Of a DNA stretch of 64,000 bases, positions 1-11,100 are shown one piece after another. The notes under the pieces were generated by a model, which worked only from the letters and a program-made list of their open reading frames with translations, made no database searches and was not told the origin of the DNA. Position numbers and translations under genes: made by a program. Each line of letters begins with the position of its first letter. Position 1 is the first letter of the stretch. Source of the stretch: Norana najaformis. Taxonomy: Eukaryota > Annelida > Clitellata > Crassiclitellata > Hormogastridae. The stretch is from positions 57,321,358-57,385,357 of the forward strand of contig OZ029913.1 of NCBI GenBank assembly GCA_964023275.1, in the 5' to 3' direction.

Positions 1-1423
1 AGTCAGACATATAACACTGCTCGAAAATGCTACTGCCAATATCATTATTAGTACTAGTCAATGCTACTGCCAACACGATTATTAGTGCTAGTAGCTAGGA
101 ATGTCATTAAACAGATGACAGACTGGCTGTTGCTAAGGCTGTTTGCCAGCAGCCCCTCTGAGCTGTTGTTTAACCCATAACTCATTATTTGCCTGAGGGT
201 TCTAATCCGGTCATTACCTTCAAAGTCTCCTGAAAATCAAAGCACCGGCTGGCACCAGGATGAAAATTAAGCCATAAATACTTCCCTAGAATTCCCAGCA
301 GATGACTAGAATGACAATGAGGAAGGGACAGAGCGACACACAAAGCACATAGGAACAACACAGACTACCCTGTGTTCCTTATTTATGTGAACTAAATAAA
401 CACCAGTGTACATACAAGCTGGTGTGCTGGCTGTGTTTATATGTAATTGGGCGTACGGGTTTCAGTGTCTCAGGTCACCAATCTTCATCACCTTATCTAA
501 ATTCAACCTCTAGTGAAATATAGTTAAATCTGATAAATATTGACTATCTCCCTTAGCATGAGGCATCAGTTGAAAGTACGCTGCCAATGTGAATTTTATT
601 CTTTATAGGTAGGGCAGTTCAGTGAGATAACTGCAGTCTGTAGCCAATCCCACCAAATATACGTGCCACACAGACGGCAGAACTCATTTCTACCTAGTCA
701 ACATCCCAATCTGATCTGACTTAATACTGGAACAAAATCAGGATATTTTATTACATAGATTTTCAGGCAACAAAAACTGTACAGTGATATAACAGTCTGT
801 CTATCAGGCGTTACACTTGAGAATGTCACAATTAAGTCCATCACAGTTTAAACTGTGACAGCATACGTCACAGTTTCCCAAGTCTTGCTTTCATGTCGTC
901 TTCTGAATATTTATAATCATAAAACTAAAAGGTTTTTATCAATTAACTGTACTGGGAAGGAAATACTTGGTTCATTCAATACCCAGAAAGATAAATTATG
1001 GCTCTAGGATAAAATTAGATAAAAGCAACTTCCTCCTACTGGTATACAACAACAAAATTGTGTAAACTGCACAGTAGCGCCACCTGCAATGGCCATGCTC
1101 TTGTATAGTCGGGACAGTAGCACTACTCAGAAGTAAAGGTGTCATAAGTTTGGTACCTAAGTCCATTCTCAGTGACTACCCATCACTCCATCATCTGATA
1201 ATAATCACTGACCTTACACTGTACTGCTACACACAAATTTAGGAAAATTACCACACTGACGTTAAACCGATTCCACTCAGACTTTTAAAGAAAATCCTCA
1301 CATTTACAGTAAAAAAGCTATTTTACTTTTAAAGAAGACTATTATAAACAAGTTCAAGGTCTTATAGTGGGGTACACTCACCTGTTCAGGCTACAAACAC
1401 ATTGAGATGCATTTTTTTATTGT
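1..1423. other. Non-coding stretch, nothing recognised
   Basis: No convincing exon, RNA gene or repeat family is visible. It may be intron or downstream sequence of the TLC-domain gene that starts on the minus strand at 5563, but I found no later exon of that gene here. Confidence 0.4.
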
Positions 1424-2125
1424 TTGAAAAACACCAAAATTTGGAGTAACCAGAGGTTTAATGATGATCTCATCATTATCTGGAACAAACAATTAGCTGA
1501 AAGTTTACAATATTGTAACATTCTTAACTCATTCCACTCTAACTTTAAATATGCCCTCAACTATTCATATACAGACATCCCTTTCTTAGATGTCAAAATC
1601 ATTAAAACCAGTGGTCACCTACACACTACCATTTACACCACCTATGACAAAAAACTTTATCTTAATTTTGACAGCAACCATCCTACACATATCAAAAGCT
1701 TCATTTCATTCAGTCAGATGCCTAGACTGAAATGCATTATTTCTGGCCCAGTGGACTTAGAAAACAACATTCAACTGTTAATACACAACCTTAAATTGTG
1801 ACACTATGCAGAAAGTATCCTAACTAATGCAGTCAACTACAAAACCTACAAAGAGAAACACTGCTCAACTACAAGATTAAAACAACTAACATAGATCAAC
1901 CTATTTTCATCCTTATCTTTGAAAACAAATACGAAGACCATAATATTCAGCAAAGAACATTTACTAACTTGATTTAAGAAAACCCATATCTAACACAAGT
2001 TTTCCCCATTAAACCTACGATTACATTCAAAAACAATAGATGCATCAAACACACCATCACCCACTCTAAGTTTCCAGCTCCTTGGCCCAACAATACCAAA
2101 CAAAAAATAGATGACCTACAGTATA
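1424..2125 (+). mobile_element. Penelope-like element remnant (RT C-terminal region)
   Basis: The open stretch 1424-1801 contains IPFLDVKI, a run around HLHTTIYTTYDK and the motif YLNFDSNHPTHIK. These match the conserved region after the reverse transcriptase palm of Penelope-like elements, where FLDV, a short Tyr/Thr block and a SNHP..HK motif occur in that order. After a frame change and a stop near 1976, 1909-2110 continues with the block HTITHSKFPAPWPNN. No GIY-YIG endonuclease is visible downstream. The copy is 5' truncated and broken, so it is inactive. The family assignment rests on motif order recalled from the family, not on a search. Confidence 0.6.
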
Positions 2126-2169
2126 CCGTGAGAATTCTGATACTCTGGTTCCTTTAATGTTAGAAGACA

Positions 2170-2640
2170 ATGCTACTGACTCCTACCTTCCTTTTTAATG
2201 GAGGTGGATTCCCATGTGGAGGCCAGTTAACATTCCACTTAACGTAACTACACCTTCATGGCTGCACTGATGGGTAAATACCCTTCACCTCACATGTTTT
2301 GTATTGAACAGTTTTAGCACCAGACACTCAACCTGCTTTTACTACCTAATTTAATTGCCTACTTTATTACTTTTACTGACTCCTACCTCCATTTTTATGA
2401 GGTTATGTTCCAAGGGGGTGGTCATCTAATATTCAAGTTACAATTACTTGGGTAATATGTTTTACCTCACATGTTTAGTATTGAACAATTTTAGCATCAG
2501 ACACTCAATCTGCTTATACTAACTAATTTAATTGCCTACTTTATTGCTTTTGCTCACTCTTACCTCCATATTTATGGGGTTATGTTCCCCAGAAGTGGTC
2601 ATCTAACACTCCAGTTAGAGAACCTCCACCTTTACGACAA
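2170..2640. repeat. Diverged tandem repeat, about 180-200 bp unit, about 2.5 copies
   Basis: Blocks beginning with a CTCCTACCT-like start recur at about 2178, 2380 and 2557. Each is followed by a GTGGTCATCTAA-like block, then CACATGTTTAGTATTGAACA, then AATTTAATTGCCTACTTTAT. The first block is longest. The repeat directly follows the Penelope-like remnant and could be part of its 3' region. Confidence 0.65.
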
Positions 2641-3330
2641 TGGCACAAAATTTATGCTACATACCCCTGCACATTACTTATGCTACTTACGCTACTTATG
2701 AAGCCTTGAGCTCCTGACTAATATCGTAATATGCTTCAAAATATCTTAGTGTTTCTTTGGTGGGAGGCTTTATGGTATATGATTCATGACCTGGGTTCCA
2801 CCCTTTGGGTTAATGTCACGATAAAGTCTGTGTGTAACGTTTTAAACACCAATGAACAAACTTATAGCTCCTCCAGATGCCCTGCTGTTAAGCTATATGG
2901 CAGTTGTAGCAAGGCACGTCTTTTAAGGACTTTTCACAGAGGATCGACATTAAATGGTTGAAAAGAAATACAACCTTCCTGTGTGCACAACTGAAAAATT
3001 AACATGGATTTCAGATTGTTTCTAACATTTATTCTTTGAAATAATATTCTAATATTCTCTGAAATATTTACATTGCCATCTCTAACATTGCCATTTCTGG
3101 ATATTCAAAATTCTTACTAATTACTGGTAGTTGCTTTAAAAGACCTAGCGCTAAATGGGCAAAAGAATTACACAAAAATCACAAGTGAATTAGATGTTCA
3201 TTTACTTTCAAGAGGTACATCTAGCAAATAGATATAAATATCAGACTTCTTTAACTCCTTAATAGAAGTGAATTCACATATGCAAGTTGGTCTTATAAAC
3301 AGTTAGAAGAAAGAAGGAAAGAGAAGTAGG
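2641..3330. other. Non-coding stretch, nothing recognised
   Basis: AT-rich sequence with only one short, compositionally unremarkable open frame (2731-2961) that resembles no family I know. Confidence 0.4.
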
Positions 3331-3339
3331 AGGTGAAGT

Positions 3340-3545
3340 AGGTGAAGGATGAGGAGGAGTAGCTAACCCAGAGAAAGGCAGCCTCAGATATGAAGTATTA
3401 GCAACTTCATTTCCATAGTCTCAGTATATGATGGCCTCTCCCTCGCTATCTGGTCTCCTCACCGACAGTGTACAGTCAGTGTACTCATTTAATAGTGTAG
3501 TTCACTAGCCTAGCATGCTAACCACTAGATCACTAGATACCCTTA
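3340..3545 (-). mobile_element. tRNA-derived SINE, family A (partial)
   Basis: The reverse complement aligns by eye with the copies at 7515, 35390, 44305, 58245, 60650 and 62300. Shared blocks are a tRNA-like head containing CTAG.ATGCTAG, the central CACTGTCGGTGAGGAGACC-like block (ACACTGTCAGTGGGA in better copies), and the AATGAAGTCGCTAACACTTC block near the tail. Confidence 0.6.
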
Positions 3546-3844
3546 CAACAGCTAGTTTCCTTCAATATATATGCCTTAATAAATCTTTAGCACTAAATTT
3601 GTTCCTTTTTCACTACACTGTACTTGAATTATGTGAGATTTAATACGAGTATAATTAATTAAGAGGCTCCTTCCATTACATTGCTGAACGAAGGACTAGA
3701 TGCCATCCAAACAATTAGTCTCTGATGGGCATAAACAAACTTTCAAATCAATCACAAGTCAAGAAATTAAGCATATAAGTTTACACATATTGAAAGTAAT
3801 TAAATACTTAAATGTTTTACACATACGTGTATAACTGTGTGACA

Positions 3845-4470
3845 GTGTTTCATTCAGCGGTGCATTTGACCTGCAGTGAAACAATTATGGGTTTGAGCCC
3901 CCTCAGTGGATTCCGTTTATTATCTCTCTCCTTCTGGCTGAAATTAACTTCTCCTTGGGAGGGGTCAGCCACATGGCTCATTCTATAACAATTTGTTTCT
4001 ATCTCCAGTATCTTCCTTCTTCAGTCTGAGGAGCTTTAGGTCTTGTGGAATCATGTCTCCCCGTCTCTTCTTTTGTTGACCCGACTGCAGAGTCTGTGAA
4101 GCTCTGCTCTCATAAATCTGTTAATACAGCTTTCCTACTCTGTGCTCATCACATGACCATACCATCCCAACCTGGCTTCTCATAACTTCTCAGATATGCA
4201 TGCCACTCCCAATATCTGTCTGACATACTCATTACTCTGTCTGACATACTCATCTCTTTCCTTGTCTTTCATTTCGGTTTAGTGAGCCTAAACAAGTTGT
4301 TCACAAACACCTGTTTCTCTCACCATTTATTGATATAAGCTGGATAGTCAATGGCACCTCCTGTGAAGCACTGGCCTTGCGATCAGGAGCTTGGAATTCA
4401 TCTACTGCCAGTTTAGGCAATAAGTGTCTCCCATACATCCCATGTAGTAGTTTTACTTTACTTTCACGTA
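3845..4470 (+). mobile_element. tRNA-derived SINE, family D, split by an insertion
   Basis: 3845-3930 looks like the tRNA-like head (GGGTTTGAGCC B-box followed by CTCAGTGGATTCC). 4270-4470 matches the body of the same family as seen at 46260-46480, down to the terminal TAGTTTTACTTTACTTT. The intervening 340 bp (about 3930-4270) is unrelated and would be a later insertion. The family was defined by comparison with 14400, 46185 and 56275. Confidence 0.5.
4080..4280 (-). mobile_element. Possible non-LTR retrotransposon C-terminal fragment
   Basis: On the minus strand about 4140-4180 reads WYGHVMSTE, close to the RWYGHVMRM-type block near the C-terminus of many non-LTR retrotransposon polymerases. 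Downstream sequence is broken. It lies inside the interrupted SINE of family D, suggesting nested insertion. This is a short match and an uncertain call. A duplicated CTGTCTGACATACTCAT lies at about 4217-4251. Confidence 0.35.
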
Positions 4471-4489
4471 TAATTCGGGATTTCAATTC

Positions 4490-5300
4490 TGACCCAGTTG
4501 ATAAGCGTCAGTGACCAGTGAAAGCAGAAGTGATCTTTCTGAATGACGTGTTGTATACACTTCATGGCAGCAGATAACGGTTTGTTTGTTCTGTGGTGTT
4601 TATATACGATGTTTGCCCATCAATGATTTTCTCAGGTGAAGAAAGGTACCAAAAAAATCAAGAGCATTTCCCCCACCACTGAAGACGATACTCAAATCAG
4701 ACAAAACACATGTACAACGTAAGTAAGTAGAATATAACAGAGAACAAAAACATCAATAAAGGGATTCCTGAAGATGTTATGAATCGTATTAGCTTATTTA
4801 TAAACTCTTCACAAGAGAAATTAGTTAACTGAGTCATTCTGAAGACTTCACAACAAAATAATGCAATGTAATATGCTTAATTTACCATGCAGACACCGCA
4901 ATGCATGATCTCAAAATAACCATAGTTCCGAGTGTATACACAAAACCAAGTAGCAACAAGCCACAGAGTTACACACAGGCTTGTCACAATATATTCAATT
5001 AGAAAGATTGGGAATATTAGGAAAGACATTGACTCACAGCAACAATTTTTCTATCAACAGTAACGAATATTTTCACAATTTTTCAACTCAGTGCAGGTCA
5101 ATGGAAAATACCAAATGATGACCTCGTTCATAATGCTAGAAAATTTAAGTTAAAACTGTAACAAGTTAAATCATAAGAACCAATCTCAATTAAAAGATGA
5201 AATTGTTCTATAAATATTGAGATATGTTCGCCACCGAGTCGAGCATATTATATTACAAAAACCAAGAAACATTTCGCTATAAATTTAAATGTGGCCTTAC
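4490..5300. other. Non-coding, probable first intron of the TLC-domain gene
   Basis: This is downstream of the GT donor at 5300-5299 of the minus-strand TLC exon. No further TLC exon could be identified with confidence. A minus-strand stretch near 4900-4960 encodes YGYFEIMH before a GT, but does not continue as a TLC domain. Confidence 0.4.
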
Positions 5301-5563
5301 CATGAAAGATCCCAAGTGCCTACGATAACTGCGTGAATCCATGAGATCAACAAGTTTCGCCACTTCCATAAATCGCCGTCTCCTTTCACGCCTGTCTTGT
5401 TGTCTTCCTTGACGCCGGGTGTGGCCTCAGAAGAAGCGTGGTAGGATCTCTTTAAAATTTCATTCAAAGTCTGGAAAAAAATAACTGACGATACAATGCA
5501 TCCAAAACCGTAAACGAGAGGTATTGGCTCCAGGTGTTCGTAAGTTTCATAAACAACCGCCAT
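5301..5563 (-). CDS. TLC-domain-containing protein, first coding exon
   Basis: The exon codes for an N-terminus beginning MAVVYETYEHLEP, a hydrophobic segment (LVYGFGCIVSSVIFF, first membrane helix), a polar loop, and the block WKWRNLLISWIHAVIVGTWD. That block matches the start of the TLC domain in TLCD proteins (W.WRN...S..H....G.W). TLC proteins are multi-spanning membrane proteins, and the TLCD branch is linked to membrane lipid composition. The exon ends at TTTCATG followed by GTAAGG (donor at 5300), leaving two bases of a codon. An upstream in-frame ATG at 5617 would add 18 residues. I prefer 5563 because the protein then starts just before the first hydrophobic helix, as in family members. 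Later exons were not found, so only about 87 residues are seen. Confidence 0.72.
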
Positions 5564-5775
5564 TTTGAAAATATTCGGCAATTCTGTTAAATAATTACCA
5601 CATACTAAAATATTCAAGCACAGCAGACGCCATCTTTGTTATGTCGGCAAGCAATTCTCGGCCTATGACTCAGGTCATCAGTTACCAATCATTATGTAGC
5701 GCTATGGTTTTAGGTCACGCCGCTCGCGCTGATATCGCATAATACATCACAAACGTACAACCACGATATCCAAAT
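5564..5775. promoter_or_regulatory. Probable promoter region of the TLC-domain gene
   Basis: Immediately upstream of the minus-strand TLC exon, this stretch has a locally raised CpG content (for example ACGCCGCTCGCGC at about 5718). It lies between divergently transcribed genes, the PARP gene starting at 8109 on the plus strand. No clear TATA box. Inferred from position and composition only. Confidence 0.3.
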
Positions 5776-5948
5776 GCTTATGGAGTTTTGGTAATTTTTT
5801 TCGACATGACGCATTTCCACGTTGTCTTCGTTTTGCATCAAGTCAGTTCGTGTGGCTCAATGACTGAGCAACACGAACTGACTTGATGCAAAATGAAGAC
5901 AACGTGGCAATGCGTCATGTCGAAAAAAATTTCCAAAACTCCATAGGC
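5776..5948. repeat. Near-perfect 173-bp palindrome (fold-back element)
   Basis: The left arm 5776-5853 and right arm 5871-5948 are inverted complements over 78 bp with four mismatches. The 17-nt spacer 5854-5870 itself begins GGCTCA and ends TGAGCA, so pairing can continue into it. It encodes no protein and resembles a fold-back/MITE insertion. I see no clear flanking target duplication. Confidence 0.9.
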
Positions 5949-6503
5949 TTTCCCGGTTTACTAACAATTATGTTAATTGCTTTGTTGTAGGCTATATATA
6001 CATGTATGTATAATTTTGATTATAAGAATACCTGTCACACCAATTTTGAAAATAATAAATGCAAGTTTAGTTGTTTGGTGAGCTGCAGACTACAGCTGAG
6101 CGTCGCTGTTTCGTTATACAAGAGCAGAGAACCACGACAAGTCGACGAAAACTATTTATAGATTTTGTGTTTAGACAGCGTAAAACCATTTGGACAATAT
6201 CTAGTTTTCTGTACAAAAATTCCACTGTATAACTGTGATATTCGAATTGCTGTTCCATTTGTTCGGTAAAATAATACCTTTTGTTACTTGTTTTTAGTTT
6301 TCCCATGTAGAAGTAATGCATTGAGGGGTGACAGCGGTACCCTATCACGCTACTTCGGTATCGAAAGTTGTGGGATATTAGCGAGGAAATGACCTGTGGG
6401 ATTGACATTTTACCTTGTACTTTAGCCTGTAATGGGCCTGTATCGCGAATTATTAGAGCATGTGCCAAGAAGACCAAGGAATATGCTGTTGGTCTGGACT
6501 GGA

Positions 6504-7456
6504 CTAAGTTTGAATCCTACAAGTCCAGATAAGTAAGAAGATGGGGTTACAAAGAAGTTAAGGAAAGGGCACAGAACAGAGAGGAGTGGCATCTTTGGAT
6601 TCTTGGACCTGCCTAAGGGCAGAACACTGAAGAAGAAGAACATAAACAGTAACCTGTGCAGGCTTTGTCTCCATGCACTACTTGACACTTGCCTCTGGGT
6701 TCAGTCCTATCTCTCCTCCCATTCTTTCTCTGTTAAAACACCAGTCATGCCCTTTTTCTTGTGGAGTTCCACAGGACTTGCTACATTACCCCACTCAGTT
6801 CACTAACTGAAGCAATTTCAGTTGACCTTCGCCTCTATCCTGATGACACCCAACTATTCATCTCTTTTTGCATTGTTTCAACAACCAATCAGCTTCTTCA
6901 TGTGGTTAAAAAATCTCCTTCTAGATGACATCTAGTCTCTTGTGCCTGAACCCATCTAAAACTGAATTCGTACTTATTGGCCTACATGACCAGCTCACAA
7001 AATTTGTCTTTCCACCCATGACTGTATTATGCTTTCCAAAATAGCACAGATTGGATGAAATGGCATTTTGCTTGGCTTGCAATTACAGTCCTTGTTCTTT
7101 TTTGCTGGAGTGAGGATGATGATATAATTTATAAAACCACATCTTTATGGTGCTACTAGCATTATTCTTCACTTATATAGGCAACATTTCAATGTTGTAA
7201 TAAATCTGCTGTTTTGTTATCGTGAACAAAACATTATGGGGGTTTACATTTCATTGATACTTGTTGTTTTGAACAAGTACTTTAATGAACTGTAATTGGC
7301 CATAAATCAAGACAATTTGATGTTGGTAAATAAGGTTGGTAATCAGTGTTGAAATAGAAAGAATCACCCAAGAAACTGAGCTATAAAAAGTGGTCAGGCT
7401 GCTTGCGAAAATTCACAACAATGAAAAGAACTAAGTTTGAATCCTACAAGTCCAGA
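6504..7456. repeat. 26-bp direct repeats flanking about 900 bp
   Basis: The 26-bp sequence at 6504-6529 (starting CTAAGTTTGAATCC) recurs exactly at 7431-7456. The 901 bp between them contain the CR1-like reverse transcriptase remnant. This could be a target-site duplication created on retrotransposon insertion. Confidence 0.75.
6600..7080 (+). mobile_element. CR1/L2-like LINE reverse transcriptase remnant
   Basis: Across three frames the plus strand shows successive reverse transcriptase blocks: WVQSYLSSHSFSVK near 6697, a decayed GVPQGSVLGP-like segment near 6760, LYPDDTQLFISF near 6833 (the usual YADD is now YPDD) and LNPSKTEFVLIGL near 6950. The order and spacing match CR1/L2-type elements, where ..YADDTQLY.. 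is followed by LNPSKTEF. Frameshifts and stops make it inactive. Confidence 0.75.
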
Positions 7457-7514
7457 ACGATAGTGACTGCTATTGGGCTGAATTTAAAACATTTTTAGAA
7501 CTGTTTGGGGTGCA

Positions 7515-7805
7515 CATTAGTCTAGTTGTCTAGTGATTAGTCTGCTGGACTGTCAACCCACAGGTTCAGGGTTAAAATTTCTGACAGGGGCTGAAAGATA
7601 TTTTGAGATTTCATTTCCTCTTTTGCCTCCCCTTTTGGCAAATTTGGCTATAAAATAATGGTGGGAAGATTAGTTGGCAAGGGAGAGGACTGACCACCCA
7701 CCCCGTATACTAATTCTAAGAAGAATGAAGTCGTTAACACTTCTTGTCCATGGTTGCCTCCTGGGGTTAGCTTAGGGGACTGCTTTTCTTCATCTTTGTA
7801 ACTTA
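7515..7805 (+). mobile_element. tRNA-derived SINE, family A
   Basis: The tRNA-like head (GTCTAGTGATTAGTCTGCTGG, then GGTTCAGGGTT) is followed by the family body with TTTTGAGATTTC, GAGGACTG.CCACCCA and GAATGAAGTCGTTAACACTTC. The tail is CTTTTCTTCATCTT-like. Confidence 0.75.
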
Positions 7806-7825
7806 TATAAGTGAACTGTGGATTG

Positions 7826-7995
7826 TAATCGTAATCATAAACTCAAAATTTCTAAAGTGCTACTCAAAAGCTAAGCGCAAACCACTAGCTTATTCACGAG
7901 TGCTGTCTCAATTCCGTGGGGTTGTCCAAAGATGCCGTGTCAAGAACCAAGTCTGGTTGCCAGGAAACCAGAGAGAGGAGGGAGAGGAGTCTAGG
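7826..7995 (+). repeat. Dispersed repeat shared with 18620-18805
   Basis: Both places carry, in order, a TAATCGTAA run, a CTAAAG.GCTAC..AAAAGCT block, AGCTTATTCACGAG..CTG, a GGGGTTG.C..AGATACC-like block and GGTTGCCAG.A.ACCAGAGAG. This looks like the 3' tail of a LINE, since such tails in this window end in short TAAT/AATCGT runs. Confidence 0.6.
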
Positions 7996-8108
7996 GTGGG
8001 TTGTGTTTAAGCCGAGAGAAGTAGATTGTACTGTGCCATTGGAAACATGATGAAGTCATGCAAATTGTGTATTTTTCTGTGTTATTTTCCAGAGTCCTTG
8101 GTTAAACA

Positions 8109-8157
8109 ATGGCAACGGGTGTGAACAATCTGAAGCCTGTACCATCAGCTGCTTCAG
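8109..8157 (+). CDS. PARP gene exon 1 (start)
   Basis: Starts ATGGCAACGG after AAACA and codes for MATGVNNLKPVPSAAS, a short unstructured N-terminus. The donor is GTAGAG at 8158. One base of the next codon is left over and is used in frame by exon 2. Confidence 0.6.
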
Positions 8158-11100
8158 GTAGAGCATATTTGAAGATTATATGCAATAGCTTTGTCACAAT
8201 ATGAATTAAAATGCTTTTAATTAAAAGTTACGCATTGCTCCCAGGCATTTAAATGTTAATTTGTTTTAGTTTAATTGTCTTGCTGTTTTATATCAAACAC
8301 TGCGATCACAGAGTCAGTCGGTCTGACTCTGAATTGCACATAACGGTCTCACCACAGCCCAGCACAGAGTTGTGCAAAGCCCAGAGTTTGTGTGTTTGTG
8401 AAAGGGTTTGTTGTTTTGAGCCTACATGTGTTTGTGAGATCAAGATGACTGCAAGTCGAGACGTTTGCTGCTTTTAGAGCAACATAAGCCTGTAGACCCC
8501 GTTTCCTTCTTTTTGAACTATAACATCATTGAGAAGGCGCTATATAAATGTTTAGGCACATACATATATGTAATGATACATACAGTACAGTGCATACATC
8601 ACACATACGTACTTACATAATACCTGTGCCATGAAAACATTCTCTTACATATAGTTTGAGGTCCTTTGTAAATGTTTTACCATCTGTAACAGCATCATCT
8701 TCAGTTGCTGCTTCTGCCACTCCATCTGTCTTCATCCCCCCTGCGGACCACACAATTGGAACGTGGCTTTCTCTCGGCAGCTATGAAGAGGTCTTTAACT
8801 CGGACTTCGAGTACTGGGCGGTGACAAAGGTCCTGAATATGGGGGGAATGAAACTGGTGAAGATTCTAAAGATACACAATAACCTGCTGAAAGACAGATT
8901 CGACGAAGAAGTCAATCTTATTAAAAAAGGCCGAAATTCGGGTACTTAACTTATACTTTACCAATTAATCTAACATGGAAACTTCTTTTGCACTGTTATC
9001 CTAATGCACAAGGCATCAGTTGCTGGTCACACTCCTTAAATCCTTAAATTGCTGGTCACCTCTAAAGGAAAATGCATTCGGAAATCACACTCCTTAAATC
9101 CTTAAATTGCTGGTCACCTCTAAGGGAGAATGCATTCTGAAATCACACTCCTTAAATCCTTAAATTGATGGTCACGTCAAAAGGAAAATGCATTCTGAAA
9201 TCACACTCCTTAAATCCTTAAATTGCTGGTCACCTCTGAGGGAGAATGCATTCTGAAATCACACTCCTTAAATCCTTAAATTGATGGTCACGTCAAAAGG
9301 AAAATGCATTCTGAAATCACACTCCTTAAATCCTTAAATTGCTGGTCATGTCTAAAGGAAAATGCATTCTGAAATCACAATCCTTAAATGGACCAGTTAG
9401 CTCTGTTTGTTCATTGTTAAGTTATGCTGTAATCTAGTGGTTAACTTGTAGGACTGCAATTCAGAGGTCTGGAATTCAGTTCTTTCCACGCTAAGGAAGA
9501 TTTTCTAACGGTTAAAACTGACTTGCAATATTATCTATAGAGTATCATAAGTAGCAACCTATTTCTAGGATGTTTTACTTTCTTAATTATGTGTTGTCTG
9601 TATATTTTATTTCCTTGATTCATATTCATGATGTATAATAGTTATTGTTTGCTATACTATTCGATCTTGAAATACTTGTTACAGGATTCGATCCAAACAT
9701 CCAAGATCTCTACCATGGAACGAGTGAGCACTTGGAAAAGATCTGTCACGAAGGCCTTGATGAACGACTCTCCACTAAGGGCCACTTTGGCCGAGGCATT
9801 TACTTCAGGTGGGCAAAGAAATAACTGGAAAGTTTTAGTACTTGTCTTTAATTTTATATATATATATATATAAATATATTATATATATATATAGTGTTTA
9901 TTACTGTTACATAAGGCATTTATTGTTCCAAAGTTATAGGACTTGATCATTGCTTGGCACACGGGATTGTGGATTTTGTTTTAACAGGACGATTGTAACA
10001 ATGCAGGAACTAATGTTTTACTGAAATTACAGTTGGTGCAAATGGTTCCATATTTCTTGAATTACATCTTATGTAAATGATGCCATATTTAAATGTATAT
10101 TTGGTGTAAATAGCATCATAACTTGAGCAGGGTATAGTGTAAGGTTTACCTTACAGTTATTTGAATTGAGAGTAATGCAAGCATTATTAGAGCTCCCATG
10201 TGAAGTAACTCAAAGGCATTTAAGACTAAACCGTGTCTACAGCATATCAACGATAAACAGCTGGGACTGGCATTTGTTCTCTGCTTTCAGTGATAGCCCT
10301 GCATTTTGTCGAATCCACTCAGAAGAGAAGTCTCCTCCAAACCCATATCTCGTTCGATGCAGAGTAATTCTTGGTGATTGTAAGGTAAAGGGAGCTTCAG
10401 TACTGATTTAGTCACTTACGAATGTCATTATTAAAGAAAACTTCTGTACTCATTATTGCATTATTTAATTTAATTGGTCTTTTAATTACTTACGATTATC
10501 ATTAACTTAATCAGCAAAGATGTTTCTGTGCCCTGTAATTGCCTGTCATTGTCATAATTCTGTATCAGTAAAAGAACACTTTTCTGCTGATTATCGTTAT
10601 AATGACCTTCATCGTCAGAGACACCTTTTTTCATCCGACAGATTGTCTTTTGAATGAATTCTAAGATTTATAATTCTATTACAACTACAGCAACTATTGT
10701 ATTCAATTGTTCATTAACATGTGTTGATGAATTGCTACATAACTACACTATGTAAATTCATTAAATTAGGAAATTACTTAAATAAACTGTTTTACAGGAG
10801 CATGAACTACCTCTCTTGTTCCTGTACTGATTTTGTTTTGCTAGGTATCATGTGTACTTCTTGTAAAAAAATAATAAGTTGTGTACTTCTTGTAAAAAAA
10901 ATAATAAGTTGTTTAAAATCTGTGACACAAATGCAGTGACCAGTGTCTTCAGGATTTTTCTGCAATTACAGATTTATCCGCCTGGATCAAGCGATCCCTG
11001 TCTCACTAGGGAACCAGTCAAAGAAGTAGTTAGTGGGAAAAATGTCTTTTACGACTCAGTACAGGTGAGAGTCTTTGTTTTGTGATGTCTTTCCTTAGTG

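Noticed and set aside
5297-5617. Start of the TLC protein at the upstream ATG (5617)
   Set aside because: It would add 18 residues before the usual N-terminus; the ATG at 5563 better fits the family. Not excluded.
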